DNA of 64,000 bases from Alternaria dauci (GCF_042100115.1 NC_091272.1:682001-746000); one strand, 5' to 3'. Shown: positions 13,742 through 25,600, counted from the first letter of the stretch. Program-made: numbers and translations. The notes: generated by a model from the letters alone, not told the origin.

Positions 13742-14387
13742 CTATTCATCGTCGAGTATCGAGCTCGCTAGCGGGCCAAAGAAGGGAACTTCGTATCGGT
13801 CAAGTGTTGCAGCTGTCCAGTCGTTAGCAAGCAGGTCTGTCTCTGATTGAGAGTATGAACTCACCATCCAAATATGCCCTCCAAGTCAGCCACCCTATGC
13901 CTGCCAAATCTCCAATGAAGAGAACCCAGGATATGAAGCTCGACCAGCTGAATATGATGTGCAAGACAAAGACAAAGGCGAACAGCAGACTGCTCTGCCA
14001 TGCGTGGAACCGCACATAGTCGCTTTGGTGTTCCAAGACCAGTAGCAAGACCCCGCCTGCTGGTGGAAGCAGAAGGTATGCCAAGCAAGCCTCGTAGTCC
14101 AGTCTCCAGCCCAGCGATGTCGTGAACATATCCACATCCTCGCGGGAGCGGTCGAAGCCCGTGCTGCGGGCCGGCTGGTCCCATGCTATCCGCTCGGTGT
14201 CCGGCTCCGCGGGTGGGGAAACAGGCGATTGGCCCTGGAAGTAGTCATGCTGTTCGTAGGCGCGTGTGGAAGGCGATATGATGTTTCGTGTGCGGTCGAC
14301 AGATGTCCTCGGCGAATGAAGCGGCGGTGGAGAGAGGGCGCGTGACGATTCCGGTATGTCTTGATACGGTGCGAAGTTGGCTGCCAT
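13742..14387 (-). CDS. Tic20/DUF4870-like membrane protein
   Basis: Two exons on the minus strand, 13865-14387 and 13742-13812, 197 residues. The 52-nt intron runs GTGAGT...CTAAC...CAG; without splicing the frame would end at an unrelated tail, and with splicing the C-terminus becomes LDRYEVPFFGPLASSILDDE, which is the ending I expect in this fungal family. The start at 14387 (MAANFAPYQDIPE) is preferred over an in-frame upstream start at 14591 because the Pro/Ser-rich N-terminus then has family-like length. The N-terminal 95 residues are disordered and Pro-rich. Three hydrophobic segments follow: around LAYLLLPPAGGVLLLVL, SSLLFAFVFVLHIIFSW and ISWVLFIGDLAGIGWL. The family is annotated as Tic20- or DUF4870-like in fungi; no function is established for it that I know. 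Confidence 0.82.
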
Positions 14388-15043
14388 TATAGTTCTGGCT
14401 GTCGACGGGTGCCGTATGCAATACACTGGGAGCTTGCCGCCGCTCTGTTTCCTGGGGATATACAAGATTTCGTCGAGGGGATAGGGCTGACGCAGAGGAA
14501 GGTGCAACCGGGGCTGTGACGTTGGGCAGGGATCATAGCTCGAGATCGGGGCCGGGGTCTGGTTGGCACGTGAGAGATCGTTTTCGGACACCTCCGTCGT
14601 GTTACTCCGCCGCAGGAACCGTCATGCTGTGCGACGTGCCTAGAGAATGAGGGTTGACACAGCTCTCTCGTACTTTGTCATCCAGAGATTGCGCAATGCA
14701 CGCGCGGCGAAACAATGATAAGCAAAGGAGATGCCGTCTTCCCTAGTGTTGACCCGAGGTCACACCTTCCTACATCACAGGAACATCAGAACGCCTCGGT
14801 CGCAGCCTTCATCTCGCCATGTGTCGTTCCACCTCACTCCACGTCCTGTACGGTTGGAACCACGTATATGAATGAGCGTTGAAGCACCTGTTGGCACCCA
14901 TTCACACCGCTCATACTGCATTTCGGTAAACTCTTCGCTTGGTCCGTTGTTCTCCGACACGCTCAACGCCACAAGACATTACACCGCAGTATCTTCTTCC
15001 CATCACTTGAACTTGTCTACGACTCAATCGCAGCAAAATCAAA
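14388..15043. other. Divergent promoter region
   Basis: 656 nt between two genes that start away from each other, presumably holding both promoters. In-frame upstream extensions exist on both sides but I judge them non-coding. Confidence 0.4.
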
Positions 15044-16053
15044 ATGTGTATCGCTATTCTCACAACGGCACATCCGGACTATCCATTCATATTGCTCAAC
15101 AACCGAGATGTAGGTATCCCAGTCTACCAACATTCCGTCCTACAACTAACGCATACCAGGAGTATCTGCATCGTCCAACAGCGGAGGCAACGTGGTGGCC
15201 ATCTCCAGACAACCAAGTCTTAGGCGGCTACGACCTTCACCGTCCCGCTCATGGTACCTGGCTGGGTGTGACTCGCCAAGGCCGAATTGCAGTCTTGACC
15301 AACTACCGTGAAGAAGACGAAAAGATCATCGAAGGCGCGCGAAGCAGAGGGCTCATTCCAAACGCCTGGTTAAAGTCCGATCCAGCGAAACAGGAAAGCA
15401 CAGAAGACTTTGCAAAACGAATGATAGAAGAAGATGGCGTCAAGGGCGTTGGTGGCTTCTCTCTATGCTACGGATTCATTCAGGATGTTGTCAAAGAAGA
15501 AAACAAGGGTCTCGCCATTGTGAGCAACCGCACTCCAGATGTTCATGGCGTGATTCAACTCTTGCAAAAGCCGAATGAAACCCACGCTCTCAGCAATGCC
15601 GCCTATGGTGACCGCACCTGGCCCAAAGTGATTAACGGAGAAGACTGGACGCGCGCCGCTATCGCCGAATCTGTCGCTGCCAAAGAGTCTCAGGATCAGC
15701 TCATCAACCGTTTTCTCGACATCCTGACCACGGACACTATGCCCCGACAGAAGGAGAACGAGGAGTGGGACATGTACCTCAACCAACTGCGTTACAGCAT
15801 ATTTGTTCCGGCAATTGGAAGAGACCATCTTGAAGAGCACAAGATGCCCGCGCATGAGGTGGGCGATTTTGTCAAAGCGAAGGCGGTGGATGCTACAAGT
15901 GGGTGCTACGGTACTCAGAAAAACATTATAGTGTTGTGTGATCGAGAGGGCAAGGTAACGTATTTCGAGAGGACACTATACGATGGCGACGCCAAACCGA
16001 TTGAACAAGGAAAAGGGGACAGGAAATTTGACTATAAGATTGAAGGGTGGTAA
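15044..16053 (+). CDS. NRDE-family (TANGO2-like) protein
   Basis: Two exons, 15044-15109 and 15160-16053, 319 residues. Exon 1 gives MCIAILTTAHPDYPFILLNN followed by RD, and the junction supplies E, so the defining NRDE motif (Asn-Arg-Asp-Glu) is split by the intron. The N-terminal Cys-2 is the position expected for an Ntn-hydrolase-like fold once Met is removed. Exon 2 continues with the family pattern: TWWPSPDNQVLGGYD, GTWLGVTRQGRIAVLTNYRE, then GYNL-type and SNR segments. The human relative TANGO2 is tied to Golgi/ER organisation and to mitochondrial and haem metabolism; the molecular reaction is not settled. The C-terminus has no targeting signal I recognise. The intron is 50 nt with ACTAAC before the acceptor. 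Confidence 0.92.
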
Positions 16054-16464
16054 GACGGTGAGCGTTGCACGATGTCCGTTATGAAGTCTTTTCTGCAATC
16101 TCTTTCATCTCATTTTTATGCTTCCTTATTTCTTCGCCATCAACCACATCGTATGCTTTACACCAGAATCCCGAATTTGCCAATCGTGTCAGGTTCTCAA
16201 CATTCGCTCATCTGACCACAGAGAGAACAACAACTCGCAGTCACTCTGACTTTTCGTTTGCTATGAGCAGGATTGCGCCCCGCGGCTGGTCTGTGCAACT
16301 TTTCTTCTCGTTGTTAAGGTCTACCTTTCCCATTCTGACTACGAGTTATTTCTCTTGTTGACACTGAAGCGCGTCCATCCCGCAATCGCCGTTGATTGCA
16401 TACAGTTCACATCAGCGGTTGCGTATTACACTTGCTTGTTTACAATACATAGCTAACCGCCGCC
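16054..16464. other. Intergenic region
   Basis: 411 nt between two plus-strand genes, with no gene-like content. It holds the 3' flank of the NRDE gene and the promoter of the next. Confidence 0.4.
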
Positions 16465-17704
16465 ATGTGTATCATGTTCTTCATGTCCCACTATGACGGC
16501 CCACGAGAACACTTCCTTGGCTCGCACCACTGCGCACATATCGACTGCCCCGGAACCTTTGAAGCGCATCAAAAGTATCGTCTCGAAGAAAGCCGCCTGG
16601 ACTGCTCGGAGTGTTTGGCCGAGGATGGCGATGAGGTGGATCCTGATATTGTTCCGGTACAGTACTATCCTCCCATTCCTCACTTTGAGATTGAGTACGT
16701 GGAGGGAAAAGGTTGGGTCAAGGTCTGTGAGCAAGATGGCGAGGAGGGTAAGGAGAGGGGTACAGCAGAAAATGATCAGGAAGAGGGTCAAGATGACGGC
16801 CGCTACGCCCGTAGCTTCGCAAGTCTTTCAGACTGTGACAGCGTCACATCGCACTGGCGTTTAGATTCGGCGTTCCCATCGCCTATTCGCCCAACCGCGG
16901 CAGCCACTATGGAGAACTGGCCCGCTCCGTCCTACCAGACGCCGCCAATGACTGAAGAAGCGTATGAGACGCGCTCGCCCCATGAGCCGCCGCATGAGAT
17001 GGCCGAGGTACGTGAGCAAAACTTCTTAAATTCTTCTTTTCTCTCGCCGCAGTGAATCTTTTTGTTGAGATGGTTGCAAAGGTATGTGAGGTTTCTTATG
17101 AATATGGGAGCGCATCCCCCGGACAAGATCCATACCAGCCAGTCCCCCAGGAATTTCCATTCGAAGACTCTCCCAACACAGTTGAGCACCGATACCTCGT
17201 CAATCGACAACTCGCGACGCTCGAGCACGAGATGGCCCATTGTCAGCCTCAGCACTATCCCAGCCAGCCCATGTTCAACGTCCTGCGCTCACAGCACATG
17301 AACAATCGGCGTCAGAACAGCAACCGTAGATTCGCTGCCAATCGCCCTCCGGGTTATACTATTCCACCTCCTGTCAATCCACAGCCACGACCACCTCCAG
17401 GAATGCTACCAGGAGGACCAGTGTACGAAAACGGCTTTTGGTACATTGTTTCTGCAAATACCACAAACGGAGTACCGAATTTTCGATGGGGTCCAGTTCC
17501 TGGGCCTGGCGAGAGTATTGATCTTCCTAGTGTACGTTGTAATTCACTTCCAATCGGTGACACTTTGTTGACGGCTAACAGTTCTAGGGAAAGGCTACCG
17601 AGGCCGTTCGTAAGCGTCATACACCGCGTAATAAGCATGAACGAGCAAAGCGGAGAATGCAGAAAGCGGAACAAGCATCTTTACAGGCTTCGAAGAATGA
17701 ATGA
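16465..17704 (+). CDS. Unknown fungal protein, Cys/His-rich N-terminus, basic C-terminus
   Basis: I do not recognise this gene. Model: exon 1 16465-17007, exon 2 about 17070-17531, exon 3 17588-17704, 373 residues. The ATG context is good (CCGCCATGTG). Residues 1-55 hold several Cys and His (MCIMFF, HHCAHIDCPGTF, LDCSECLAEDGDE), which could bind a metal. Then come an acidic stretch and Pro-rich segments. Exon 3 is reached through a clean intron (GTACGT...GGCTAAC...TAG) and gives a strongly basic tail, KATEAVRKRHTPRNKHERAK. The 3' end of intron 1 is uncertain: the first AG at 17052 leads straight into TGA, while acceptors ending at 17069, 17081 and 17090 all restore the same frame. Basic tail plus Cys/His head suggest a nuclear role; that is inference only. 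Confidence 0.65.
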
Positions 17705-18142
17705 GATTGACAAGGCTTTGGGCATAGTGAGATTTTTGCTTGTATTTTTTCTTGTTCAAAGCGGCAGCGTGCCTTGGGGATTTGGAATTGCTCACTTGGT
17801 TCATGCAATATCGGCGCAGCAGTTGGGACTTTACATTCTGTACATGTAGCGAGAGCAATGAGCACACCCGAGTCAGATGGAGTTCATGCGCACGTGCCCG
17901 GCCTTGGCGCGCTATCGGTGTCAGGGTGTTGGTGACGTCCTGTAGATCTTCGGCTATGTACTCTAATCAACAAACACCGAGCCGCAGTCTGATCCTGGAA
18001 CCTCTATGCACTTTATCGCGACAACTATAGCAGCACATGCTATCGCTGGACTAAATGTCTAGGCCGCTAAACTAGGCCCTTTTTGCTCAAGCATACCACT
18101 ATTCACGAACCTCCCGCCTCGACCAATACACAAACAGCCGTC
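17705..18142. other. Intergenic region
   Basis: 438 nt between two plus-strand genes; nothing gene-like seen. Confidence 0.4.
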
Positions 18143-19846
18143 ATGGCGTCGCTCCCGTCTCAGCGCCCCGCGTCGCGACATAGACCCGCACCACCTGCCG
18201 AATCGCCGTCCTCGCCGCAAGAGCAAACAGAACGAACGAGCAGCTTCTCTGGCCAGTCGGTAGACTCGCAAACGCTGCTCCTCAACACGCCGTCTACACA
18301 GTCAGCCACTTCGGCGCCTCACGATCACGAAGAGACACCCGCGCAAGCCACAGCGCCACAACAAGAAGAGGACGACGAACCACGGAGATGTTGGATTTGC
18401 TTCAACGACGAGACGGAAGATGACGAAACGACATCGGAATGGCGGTCACCGTGCGCGTGCTCACTGGTGGCGCACGAGAAGTGCCTGCTAGACTGGATAG
18501 CCGACATGGAAGCGCCAAGCTCACGACGGCAAGCTGGTAAATCGGCAGGGAGAATACTATGTCCCCAATGCAAGAGTGAGATCAGGGTACAACGGCCGAG
18601 GAGCTACGTCGTGGACGTGGTTCGGAGCGTCGAGCGCTTCACGGGCAGCCTACTGCTCCCTGGCTTCGCACTCGTCACAGGCACCGCGCTCTATTCGACT
18701 CTGACGCTTTCTGGGACTGCGACTGTATACCAGATATTCGGCACACAGGATGCGCTGCAAATCCTCGGACCGCTTTACGAGACGCCCAACCGCGCGGTCA
18801 ACTCGGTGACGATGCAGTGGCTCGAGCACCTAAGACACCACTGGAGGCTGGACCTTGGACTGCCTCTGATACCAACGGTTCTGGTCGCAAGCAGAACGAC
18901 CTTTGCCGACTCATTCCTACCCTTCCTCCCACTCATCTTCTTCGTCAGCTCCGGGCAGCCAGGCGATGATATGCTACAGTTGCAGTGGCCACCGAGTGCC
19001 GCTTTCACCTTCGCCGCGCTGCCATATCTCCGAGGTTTCTACAACGCATACTACGAGCGTGTCTGGTTACCACGAGAGCAGCAGTGGCTGAAGGAGATTC
19101 AGCCACGAGCTGGCGAAGACACAAGCACAGATGTACAAGCACAAGCCCACCATGATCACGACCATGACCATGTTGACGACGACGGCGACGTAATAGAAGA
19201 GGTGGAGATCGAAATCCCCTTGGACATCTTCGGCGATTGGAACGACGACGGCGAGGCTGACAACAACGACGCGCTTGAGGATCCTCCCGCACGAGCTGAA
19301 CGAGGCCCAGCAGGGCCGATCGATGCGCCCCCCCAGGATCATCGAGACGATGCCGATATGCCAGCTGCTCAGATTATCGACCAAGATGCTCGACCAGATG
19401 TAGCACCTGCGCCCAATGTGCCCATGCAGCCCGCTGCCCCGCGACCCCGGCGCATCCGGCGCGAACGCGGCGTCACTTTCTCCACCTCCTCCCTCGCTGA
19501 CACCATTCTCGGTGCCCTCATCTTCCCCACTATAGCCGCTGCGATGGGCGAACTGCTCAAACATGTCCTGCCCAACTCATGGGTAACACCTCCAACTGGC
19601 GCACAAGCCATGTCCTGGCTCGGTGGATGGATCAATACTGGTGGCAAGGCAGGTGGTGTGGGCAAGCCGACTGGGTTCCTGCAGACGCGTTGGGGAAGAA
19701 GTGTTGTTGGTGGATGTATGTTTGTGGGTCTCAAGGACATGATTATGCTTTATGTTAGGTGGAAGACGGCGCAGAATCACCGGAAGAGGGAGATTGTGAA
19801 TCATGATAGGAAGAAGGGGAGGGGTACTGCTTCGGCGGCGTCGTGA
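18143..19846 (+). CDS. RING-CH (MARCH-type) membrane E3 ubiquitin ligase
   Basis: A single exon of 567 residues. A disordered Ser/Pro-rich N-terminus is followed by a RING-CH domain with ligands C83, C86, C104, C106, H111, C114, C140 and C143 (CWICFNDE, SPCACSLVAHEKCLLDW, ILCPQCKSEI); Cys-x-Cys in the middle and His before the sixth ligand define the RING-CH variant. Hydrophobic segments downstream (around residues 165-190, 255-290 and 450-470) suggest a membrane protein with several crossings. Between them is a His/Asp-rich acidic loop (HHDHDHDHVDDDGD). MARCH-type ligases ubiquitinate membrane cargo or ER/inner nuclear membrane proteins, together with an E2. The start at 18143 (CCGTCATGGCG) is chosen because the upstream in-frame extension has no ATG. 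Substrate and exact membrane cannot be told from sequence. Confidence 0.88.
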   Translation: MASLPSQRPASRHRPAPPAESPSSPQEQTERTSSFSGQSVDSQTLLLNTPSTQSATSAPHDHEETPAQATAPQQEEDDEPRRCWICFNDETEDDETTSEWRSPCACSLVAHEKCLLDWIADMEAPSSRRQAGKSAGRILCPQCKSEIRVQRPRSYVVDVVRSVERFTGSLLLPGFALVTGTALYSTLTLSGTATVYQIFGTQDALQILGPLYETPNRAVNSVTMQWLEHLRHHWRLDLGLPLIPTVLVASRTTFADSFLPFLPLIFFVSSGQPGDDMLQLQWPPSAAFTFAALPYLRGFYNAYYERVWLPREQQWLKEIQPRAGEDTSTDVQAQAHHDHDHDHVDDDGDVIEEVEIEIPLDIFGDWNDDGEADNNDALEDPPARAERGPAGPIDAPPQDHRDDADMPAAQIIDQDARPDVAPAPNVPMQPAAPRPRRIRRERGVTFSTSSLADTILGALIFPTIAAAMGELLKHVLPNSWVTPPTGAQAMSWLGGWINTGGKAGGVGKPTGFLQTRWGRSVVGGCMFVGLKDMIMLYVRWKTAQNHRKREIVNHDRKKGRGTASAAS

Positions 19847-20104
19847 GGGTGCCTGGGATTTGGAGCATAAGAACCGAAGCTAGGAGTATGGGTGGGATAT
19901 GATAATGGTATGAATGCTACCAGCATGCCACAAACATGAACTTATTCGGAGGTTTTCTGTATTTGTATATTACACTCAACAACGTGGGACTGGCTATTGG
20001 TCAGTCAATCCAACTAGCAACCTATACGCTGCCTCAGGAAGACTTCTCTGCCTGCTCATTTGTCATTGCGCCATCCTGGTCATATTCAGAACCACCTCCT
20101 ACAG

Positions 20105-21196
20105 CTACCCAAACCTCTCCGCAGCAATCTGTTTCAAAAACTCCATAGTCTTGCCCTCCTTCTCCCTTCTTTCCGCTAATCTCTCATTCCTCTCCGCCTC
20201 CCTCGCCCTCGCAATCTCCTCCCTCCGTATCTCCCTCTCATTCTTCTGCCTCTCCTGCTCCTTCTTCTTCCTCTTATACACGTCTATACCATCATCGCCC
20301 ATGAGATCCGATTCTGGCACCTCGAGCTCCCCGGCCTCTTTGGCGTCGCGGAATGAGTTCAGCGTAGAAGTGACTTCGCGCTTCTTTTCTAGCTGGCGTT
20401 CGCGCGAGCCCGGGTCCGCGCGGGGGACAAGGTCTTCTAGGGCTTCTTTCTGCGATTTGCGGTCTGTTTTGCGGGCATGCCGGATGTCGTCGATGTAGTT
20501 TGTTTGGTCTCTCTCGCGGTCTTCGGAGCGGAGTTCGTTGCGGTAGGTCAGGTCGTCTAGTTTGGGGATGGTTGGACCGTGGCCTGGGTGACGGGAGAGG
20601 GTTGTGGGGGGTGCTGGGCCAAAGTCATCGTCGCTTTGGTCTGATGTCGCTTCGTCCTTTCGTGTGTAGTCTGGTGAGGCTCGTTTGGCAGGGGCGCGAG
20701 GAGAGGACGCGCGGTAGGATTGTACGGTTTCTTGGGCGGTCTTCAGCATGGATGGATCGTACCAGCTTCGTGCTAGGTCTCCACGGTTCCTGACATGTTA
20801 GTATCAGCTTCTCTTCTTACACGAAGCGTATGAGGATATGGGCGCATACCAACGACTGACGAAACTCTTCCATCGTCCCTTTGTCTCCCGCTCGTCTAGA
20901 TCATCGAGTTGTATCTGCTTCTGTATGTCCAGATAGAACTGGAACAACGGTCTGTACTCGTCATACTGTCGCTTCGATAGCGGCTTCGCTTTGTATGGTA
21001 AAGCTACGGGCCTCGGTGCAGGTGGTGAGCGCGAGCGGTGTCGCTTGTGTCGGTGGCCGTCGTCGTCGCGACGGGGAGAACGCGAGCGATGCGATCGGTG
21101 GTGTTTCTTGTGAGTGCGGGATTCATGAGATTGCCGGTCACCATGAGACGGCAATTGCGCCTTGGATTCTTCGGGTGTCCAGCTACGTCGCGGCAT
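20105..21196 (-). CDS. SR-rich nuclear protein (fungal HEL117 / style-cell-cycle-inhibitor-like)
   Basis: Two exons on the minus strand, 20850-21196 and 20105-20789, 343 residues. The 60-nt intron (GTATGC...ACTAAC...CAG) joins SFVSRW to NRGDLARSWYD, giving the conserved motif FVxRWNRGxL. The N-terminal 65 residues are basic and RS/RH-rich (HRSHRSRSPRR). The middle has a motif with KPLSKRQYDEYRPLFQFYLD. The C-terminal third is charged helix (RRLEKKRE-type, here SRERQLEKKREVTSTLNSFR) ending in EGKTMEFLKQIAAERFG, which matches the fungal family often auto-named RNA helicase HEL117 although no helicase motif is present. Likely a nuclear, splicing-associated protein; this is inference from composition and family. 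It ends tail to tail with the RING-CH gene. Confidence 0.85.
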
Positions 21197-22042
21197 AGTT
21201 GAGGTTTGGTGTTGAAAGTCTGGGGAGATTGCATGGGAGAATTCACATGTCATAGCGGGCCGTTTCCGCGCCCTCGCACGGATACCGCTACACAACGTAC
21301 CGGTAGTACGATGCATATCCGTTCTCTCATTCATGCCAACGTACACGAACCTACTCCGATACATGCCCATTCAGATAATTCCTCGAATAATCCCGAACTG
21401 CCGAAAAAAGGATGTCTTTTCGTCAATAGTCCACCCCTCGCCCATGACGCCAATCGGCTACCACATGCGAGTGTCCCACGATTTCACGGGACGACAATGA
21501 CCCTTCTCTGTCCAACTGTGTGTGGTCTTGCCCTTAACTTGACCAACGAAACGAACGTGTCTCAGGGTGATCTCTCTGGTCATGCGCCTCTACGTTTTTT
21601 TTTGAAACTTGTACCTAGGTATTTGCGCACCGCATTCGGTTTTAACGGAAAGACATCACAGAGTGCAGGTAACGACAAAGCATGAATAGAAGCCAGGTCC
21701 TTCGCCACAGGTGCTGCAAATTGCGAAATAACCAACCAAGGGCATATGCAGTGACTGAGCACATGTCAGAGTATTGCGAAACTATCACACATTCCGCTAT
21801 CTGGAGCGCATGCAGCTTCGTGCTATTTTCGTGAGATATCACGTCCTTGCATATCCCACGAAAGTTTAGTAAATTCGATCAGGAACTGATTCTCAGTCTT
21901 TGAACCATGCGTAATAGCTTCGCACAGCAACCAATTCCACTATGGAAAGGAAGGCTGGTGTCGAATAGAAGCTCAGGTTGCCATAACGGTAACTCATGCT
22001 TCCGGTCGTTGGTGGTGTACAAAGCCATCCATGTAGCAGACA
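21197..22042. other. Intergenic region
   Basis: About 850 nt without a convincing gene. It contains the promoter of the SR-rich gene (minus strand) and a T-run near 21596-21605. No repeat or RNA was recognised. Confidence 0.4.
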
Positions 22043-22723
22043 TCACAGCCTGCCACAATGTAACCGGCGAAAGACTCTCCCTATAGTCGCTATCTTCCGC
22101 TTGATGTTCCCCTTCCTGATATTCCCTTCCATCTCTTCATCCTCGAGAGCAGCACAATCTACTTTCCTCCCATTTCCATGCCAAAACGCCATACTATCCT
22201 CTTCCTTGACTTCCTCTCCATCTTCTCCGACCGCATTCTGAGGCGCACAGCCCGCAGGGATTTCGACACCGAGCGCCGCCGCCGCCCTCCGAAGACCCGC
22301 ATCAGTGGATCCCCACCACTGCCATCCTTCCTCTACAATGGTAATAGGCGGAAGCTTTTATGTCGCAGTTTCTCCTTCTCCTTCTCCTTCTGCGACGACT
22401 AGAGGCTGGACACCTGTACCGAACACTTTGAGTTCAGTGGAATCAAAGGAAAACCGAGGATCGTCAAACAACGTCCTCGACTGGGAGAAGGACGACCCGG
22501 AGAAACTGCTATGGTCGCTGAGGTCGTCTTCAGATGTGTGAGTCTGAATGGTGACGCCGCTGAGTGAGTTGCGAGCATCTTGGTCGACTTGGTGACGTTG
22601 AGATTGAAGGGTTGTATCCAGCAAGAGATTCGTAACGTTGGTTGGGGGAGGGAGAAAAATCGAGGTATTTCGACCTTTCCAGCATTTCGATACGGCGGAA
22701 GAGCCCATCGTGATGATATGCAA
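22043..22723 (-). CDS. Doubtful small gene, two coding halves split by an in-frame stop or an intron
   Basis: I do not recognise this protein. From the ATG at 22723 the frame reads 121 codons to a TAA at 22358-22360, then stays open in the same frame for another 104 codons to a TGA at 22043-22045. Both halves have protein-like composition: the first is Ser/Asp-rich, the second has EEGWQWWGSTDAGLRRA and a basic end (NIRKGNIKRKIATIGRVFRR). A possible 87-nt intron, GTACAG at 22419 to TAG at 22333, removes the stop and keeps frame, giving 197 residues (exons 22420-22723 and 22043-22332). The branch site is weak, so a decayed gene with a nonsense codon is the main alternative. No neighbour suggests a function. 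Confidence 0.4.
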
Positions 22724-23412
22724 GTATGTGTAGAGGATGCCGTGGTATAGTGGACCGAATGTTCGAAGCTACAAGCCTTCTATGAGTGCTATCGTATAGG
22801 ATTTGCCGGACACCGAAACCTGATCAGTAGACGTAAAGTTACCTTTTCTGTCATGAAGCTGGAGTTTAGATGAAGCATAATACGAGAAGAAGATATTTTC
22901 TCTTAAGAACACTGGAATCGTGATTCCTCCATGGTCGCTGCACAATGTGGTTCCGCGATACCTCTGCCCAAGGAAAAACGGGTACAAGCCAATCTATACA
23001 AGGACGATCACAGTGGATGAGAGCTTTACAACTTCAGCGATTGGAGCAAACCGCGTAGCGAGAGTGACTAACCACAAGAGACCATGTCGCAAATCCATAG
23101 AGTCAATGTTCTTCTCAAATTCGTACGTACCGCGGTCAATGATGCTCCCAGCCCCACACTCGACTTTGGACCAGAATGGAACAATAGCTCTTCACCAATC
23201 ATCTTCCCCACCTCCACCTTTTACCAAACTATAAAAAAGACTGATATCTCGCTTTTGATTTACCGACTTTTCAAAACGAAAAAACCAAATCATATGCACT
23301 GACCGCCTAGAAGGATATGCTAACAGAGGGGTGCAAAACGCCGGTACCGACCCAAGAATATACACAGCGAATGAAGTTACACGTGAATCAAACATCTACA
23401 CCAGTAATGGCT
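22724..23412. other. Intergenic region
   Basis: 689 nt upstream of the doubtful small gene and downstream of ilv2, both minus-strand. Nothing gene-like is seen; a tRNA-like A-box string at about 22738-22750 lacks the rest of a tRNA. Confidence 0.4.
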
Positions 23413-25600
23413 TTAACGACCCGATCGCTCCTTGGTTTGCTTTCTGCGGTCCTTGATGGTTTCTGTTCCATGTTAGCTCGGTTTATTGTTCTGTGCAAAA
23501 TATAAACTCACTCTCGTCGTAAATCATAAACTCGTGCAGCCCACTTCCTGCGGGGACCATGGGCAGCACAGGCACCTTCTGGTCAGTGACAACTTCCAGC
23601 AGCGCCGGGCCATCGCTCTCCAGGAGCCACTTCAGCGAGTCTTCAAGGTCATCAAGCTTGATGCATCGCCTGGCCTGGACACCCATGGCGTCACCGAGCT
23701 TGACGAAGTCGGCGTTGCGCTGATGAGTATGCGCAAATCGGTCGGTGTAGAAGAGGGTTTGCCATTGGGTAACCATGCCCTGCTCCTCGTTGTTGAGAAT
23801 GATAATCTTGACGCCAATGTTGAACTCGGCGGCCGTCGAGAGCTCGGTCAAAGTCATGCTGAAAGAGGAGTCACCATCAATGTCGATGACGGTGCAATCA
23901 GGTCGCGCGACCTTGGCACCGATGGCGGCAGGCAGGCCGTAGCCCATGGTTCCGAGACCACCAGATGTAATCATGGTACGTGGGTATCTCCATCGGTAGT
24001 GCTGGGCGCACCACATCTGATGCTGGCCAACACCAGTGGTAAGGATAGTCTCCTCCTTGCGATCTGCCGTGAGGTCAGAGAGCTTCTCCATAACGGTCTG
24101 CGGCTTGATCAGGCCGTTCTCGCCCTCCTTCTCGTACGCCCACGGGAAACGTTCCTTCCAGGCGGCAATTTGTCCCAGCCACTCCGGTCTCTCGGGAACT
24201 TCGTTGACAAGGGGCAGGAGTTGCTTCAGGTTGGTACCGAGATCGCCCTCAACAGCCTCAGTTGCCTGCACAACTTTGTTGATGTTCTTGGGCATAATCT
24301 CAAAGTGGATGATACCGCCACGACCCTCAGCTGCGGCCGCCTTTGCCGCAGGCGCAAACTTGGAGATGGCACCAGTGATGCGGTCATCGAAACGAGCACC
24401 GAGTGCGAGAATCAAATCGGCCTCCTGCATGGCCATGTTGGCATAGGCCGAGCCGTGCATACCGAGCATGTGGAGAGACTTGGGGTCAAGCTCGTCGTAT
24501 CCTCCGAGACCTTGAAGGGTGGTGGTTACAGGAATGTTGACCTTGTCAGCAAGCTCCTTCAAGAGCTTGGGTCCGTCCTCGGTCTGGAGAATACCCTGAC
24601 CAGCGTAGATGACGGGCTTCTTGGCCATGTTGATCAGGTCGGCAGATCGTCGGATGGAGTGTTCCAGCTGTTGCTTGCTGAGTTCGCGCGCAGCAATGGT
24701 CGCAGCACTAACAGGTGTGGGCAGAGTGCTGCTCATGGGAATGGCTCTTTGGAGGACACTGGCGGTAACGTCCTTGGGCAGGTCAACAAGAACAGGTCCT
24801 GGCCGTCCGCTTGTGGCAATCTCAAAAGCCTCGTTGATTCTCCGCGGGAGTTCTGCAACGTTCTTGACGAGAACGTTCCACTTTGTGCAGGGCCTTGTGA
24901 TGCCGACCATGTCAGCTTCCTGGAAAGCATCGGATCCAATTGCGCTGGTGACGACCTGACCGCAGAAGACAACCAAGGGTGTTCCGTCCATCAGCGCATC
25001 CTGCATGGGTGTGACGACGTTGGTGGCACCAGGTCCAGATGTAACGAGCACGACACCGGGCTTTCCACTTGCGCGGGCGTAACCTTCTGCCATGTGGCCG
25101 GCACCCTGTTCATGTCGTGGAAGGATAAAGTCGAAGTGTTTTGACTGGTAGATGGCATCGAAGACGGGGAGAATGGCACCGCCGGGGTAGCCAACTGGGG
25201 GGTGTTAGTCTGATATTCACAGCAATTGGTGTCTCTGGTGCAAAAAAAATGGCGTACAGATGTGCTTGACGCCCTGGCGGAGCATCATCTCGTGGAAGAT
25301 TTCTCCGCCAGTCATGCCAACAAAGGAATGGTCCATTGCAGGCGAACGGTACTGCTTCAGTGGCTGCACATCCTTGTAGTCCTCGCGATTGAAAGCTGGC
25401 GACGGCCTGGACCGCGACGCTGTTTGTGTGGACGCGGCCGCCGCGGTGCTCTGAGGTCGCTTCGCATCTTCCTGGGCGATTTTGCTTGAGACGGCTTGTG
25501 CAGGTCTGCGGAAGGGCGAGAGGGCGAATCTCTGTGCTGTGGTGGAAAAGTTGCGGTTGCCCTTGAGAGCATTTACAGCTCGTGTGCGTGACTGCTGCAT
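23413..25600 (-). CDS. ilv2: Acetolactate synthase catalytic subunit
   Basis: Three exons on the minus strand, 25258-25600, 23512-25194 and 23413-23462, 691 residues. It makes acetolactate or acetohydroxybutyrate from pyruvate, the first common step of valine, isoleucine and leucine synthesis, in mitochondria, using TPP, FAD and Mg2+. The N-terminus is basic and Ala/Ser/Arg-rich, as expected of a mitochondrial presequence (MQQSRTRAVNALKGNRNFST). Intron 1 splits the HIFGYPGGAILP motif. The activating glutamate lies in LPRHEQGAGHMAEGYARA, and the TPP/Mg site is IDIDGDSSFSMTLTE followed by NNEE. Intron 2 lies close to the end and adds a basic tail, KTIKDRRKQTKERSGR. Length and order match fungal Ilv2. 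It diverges from the TRAPPC12-like gene, and a GCN4/CPC1-type site lies 146 nt upstream of the ATG. Confidence 0.97.

Noticed and set aside
22738..22775. tRNA-like GTGGTATAGTGG followed by GTTCGAAGC
   Set aside because: The spacing between the two boxes is far too short for a tRNA and no cloverleaf forms.
23486..25144. A 552-codon open frame antisense to ilv2
   Set aside because: It is the mirror of a strongly codon-biased conserved gene; composition is not protein-like and no homologue type is recognisable.
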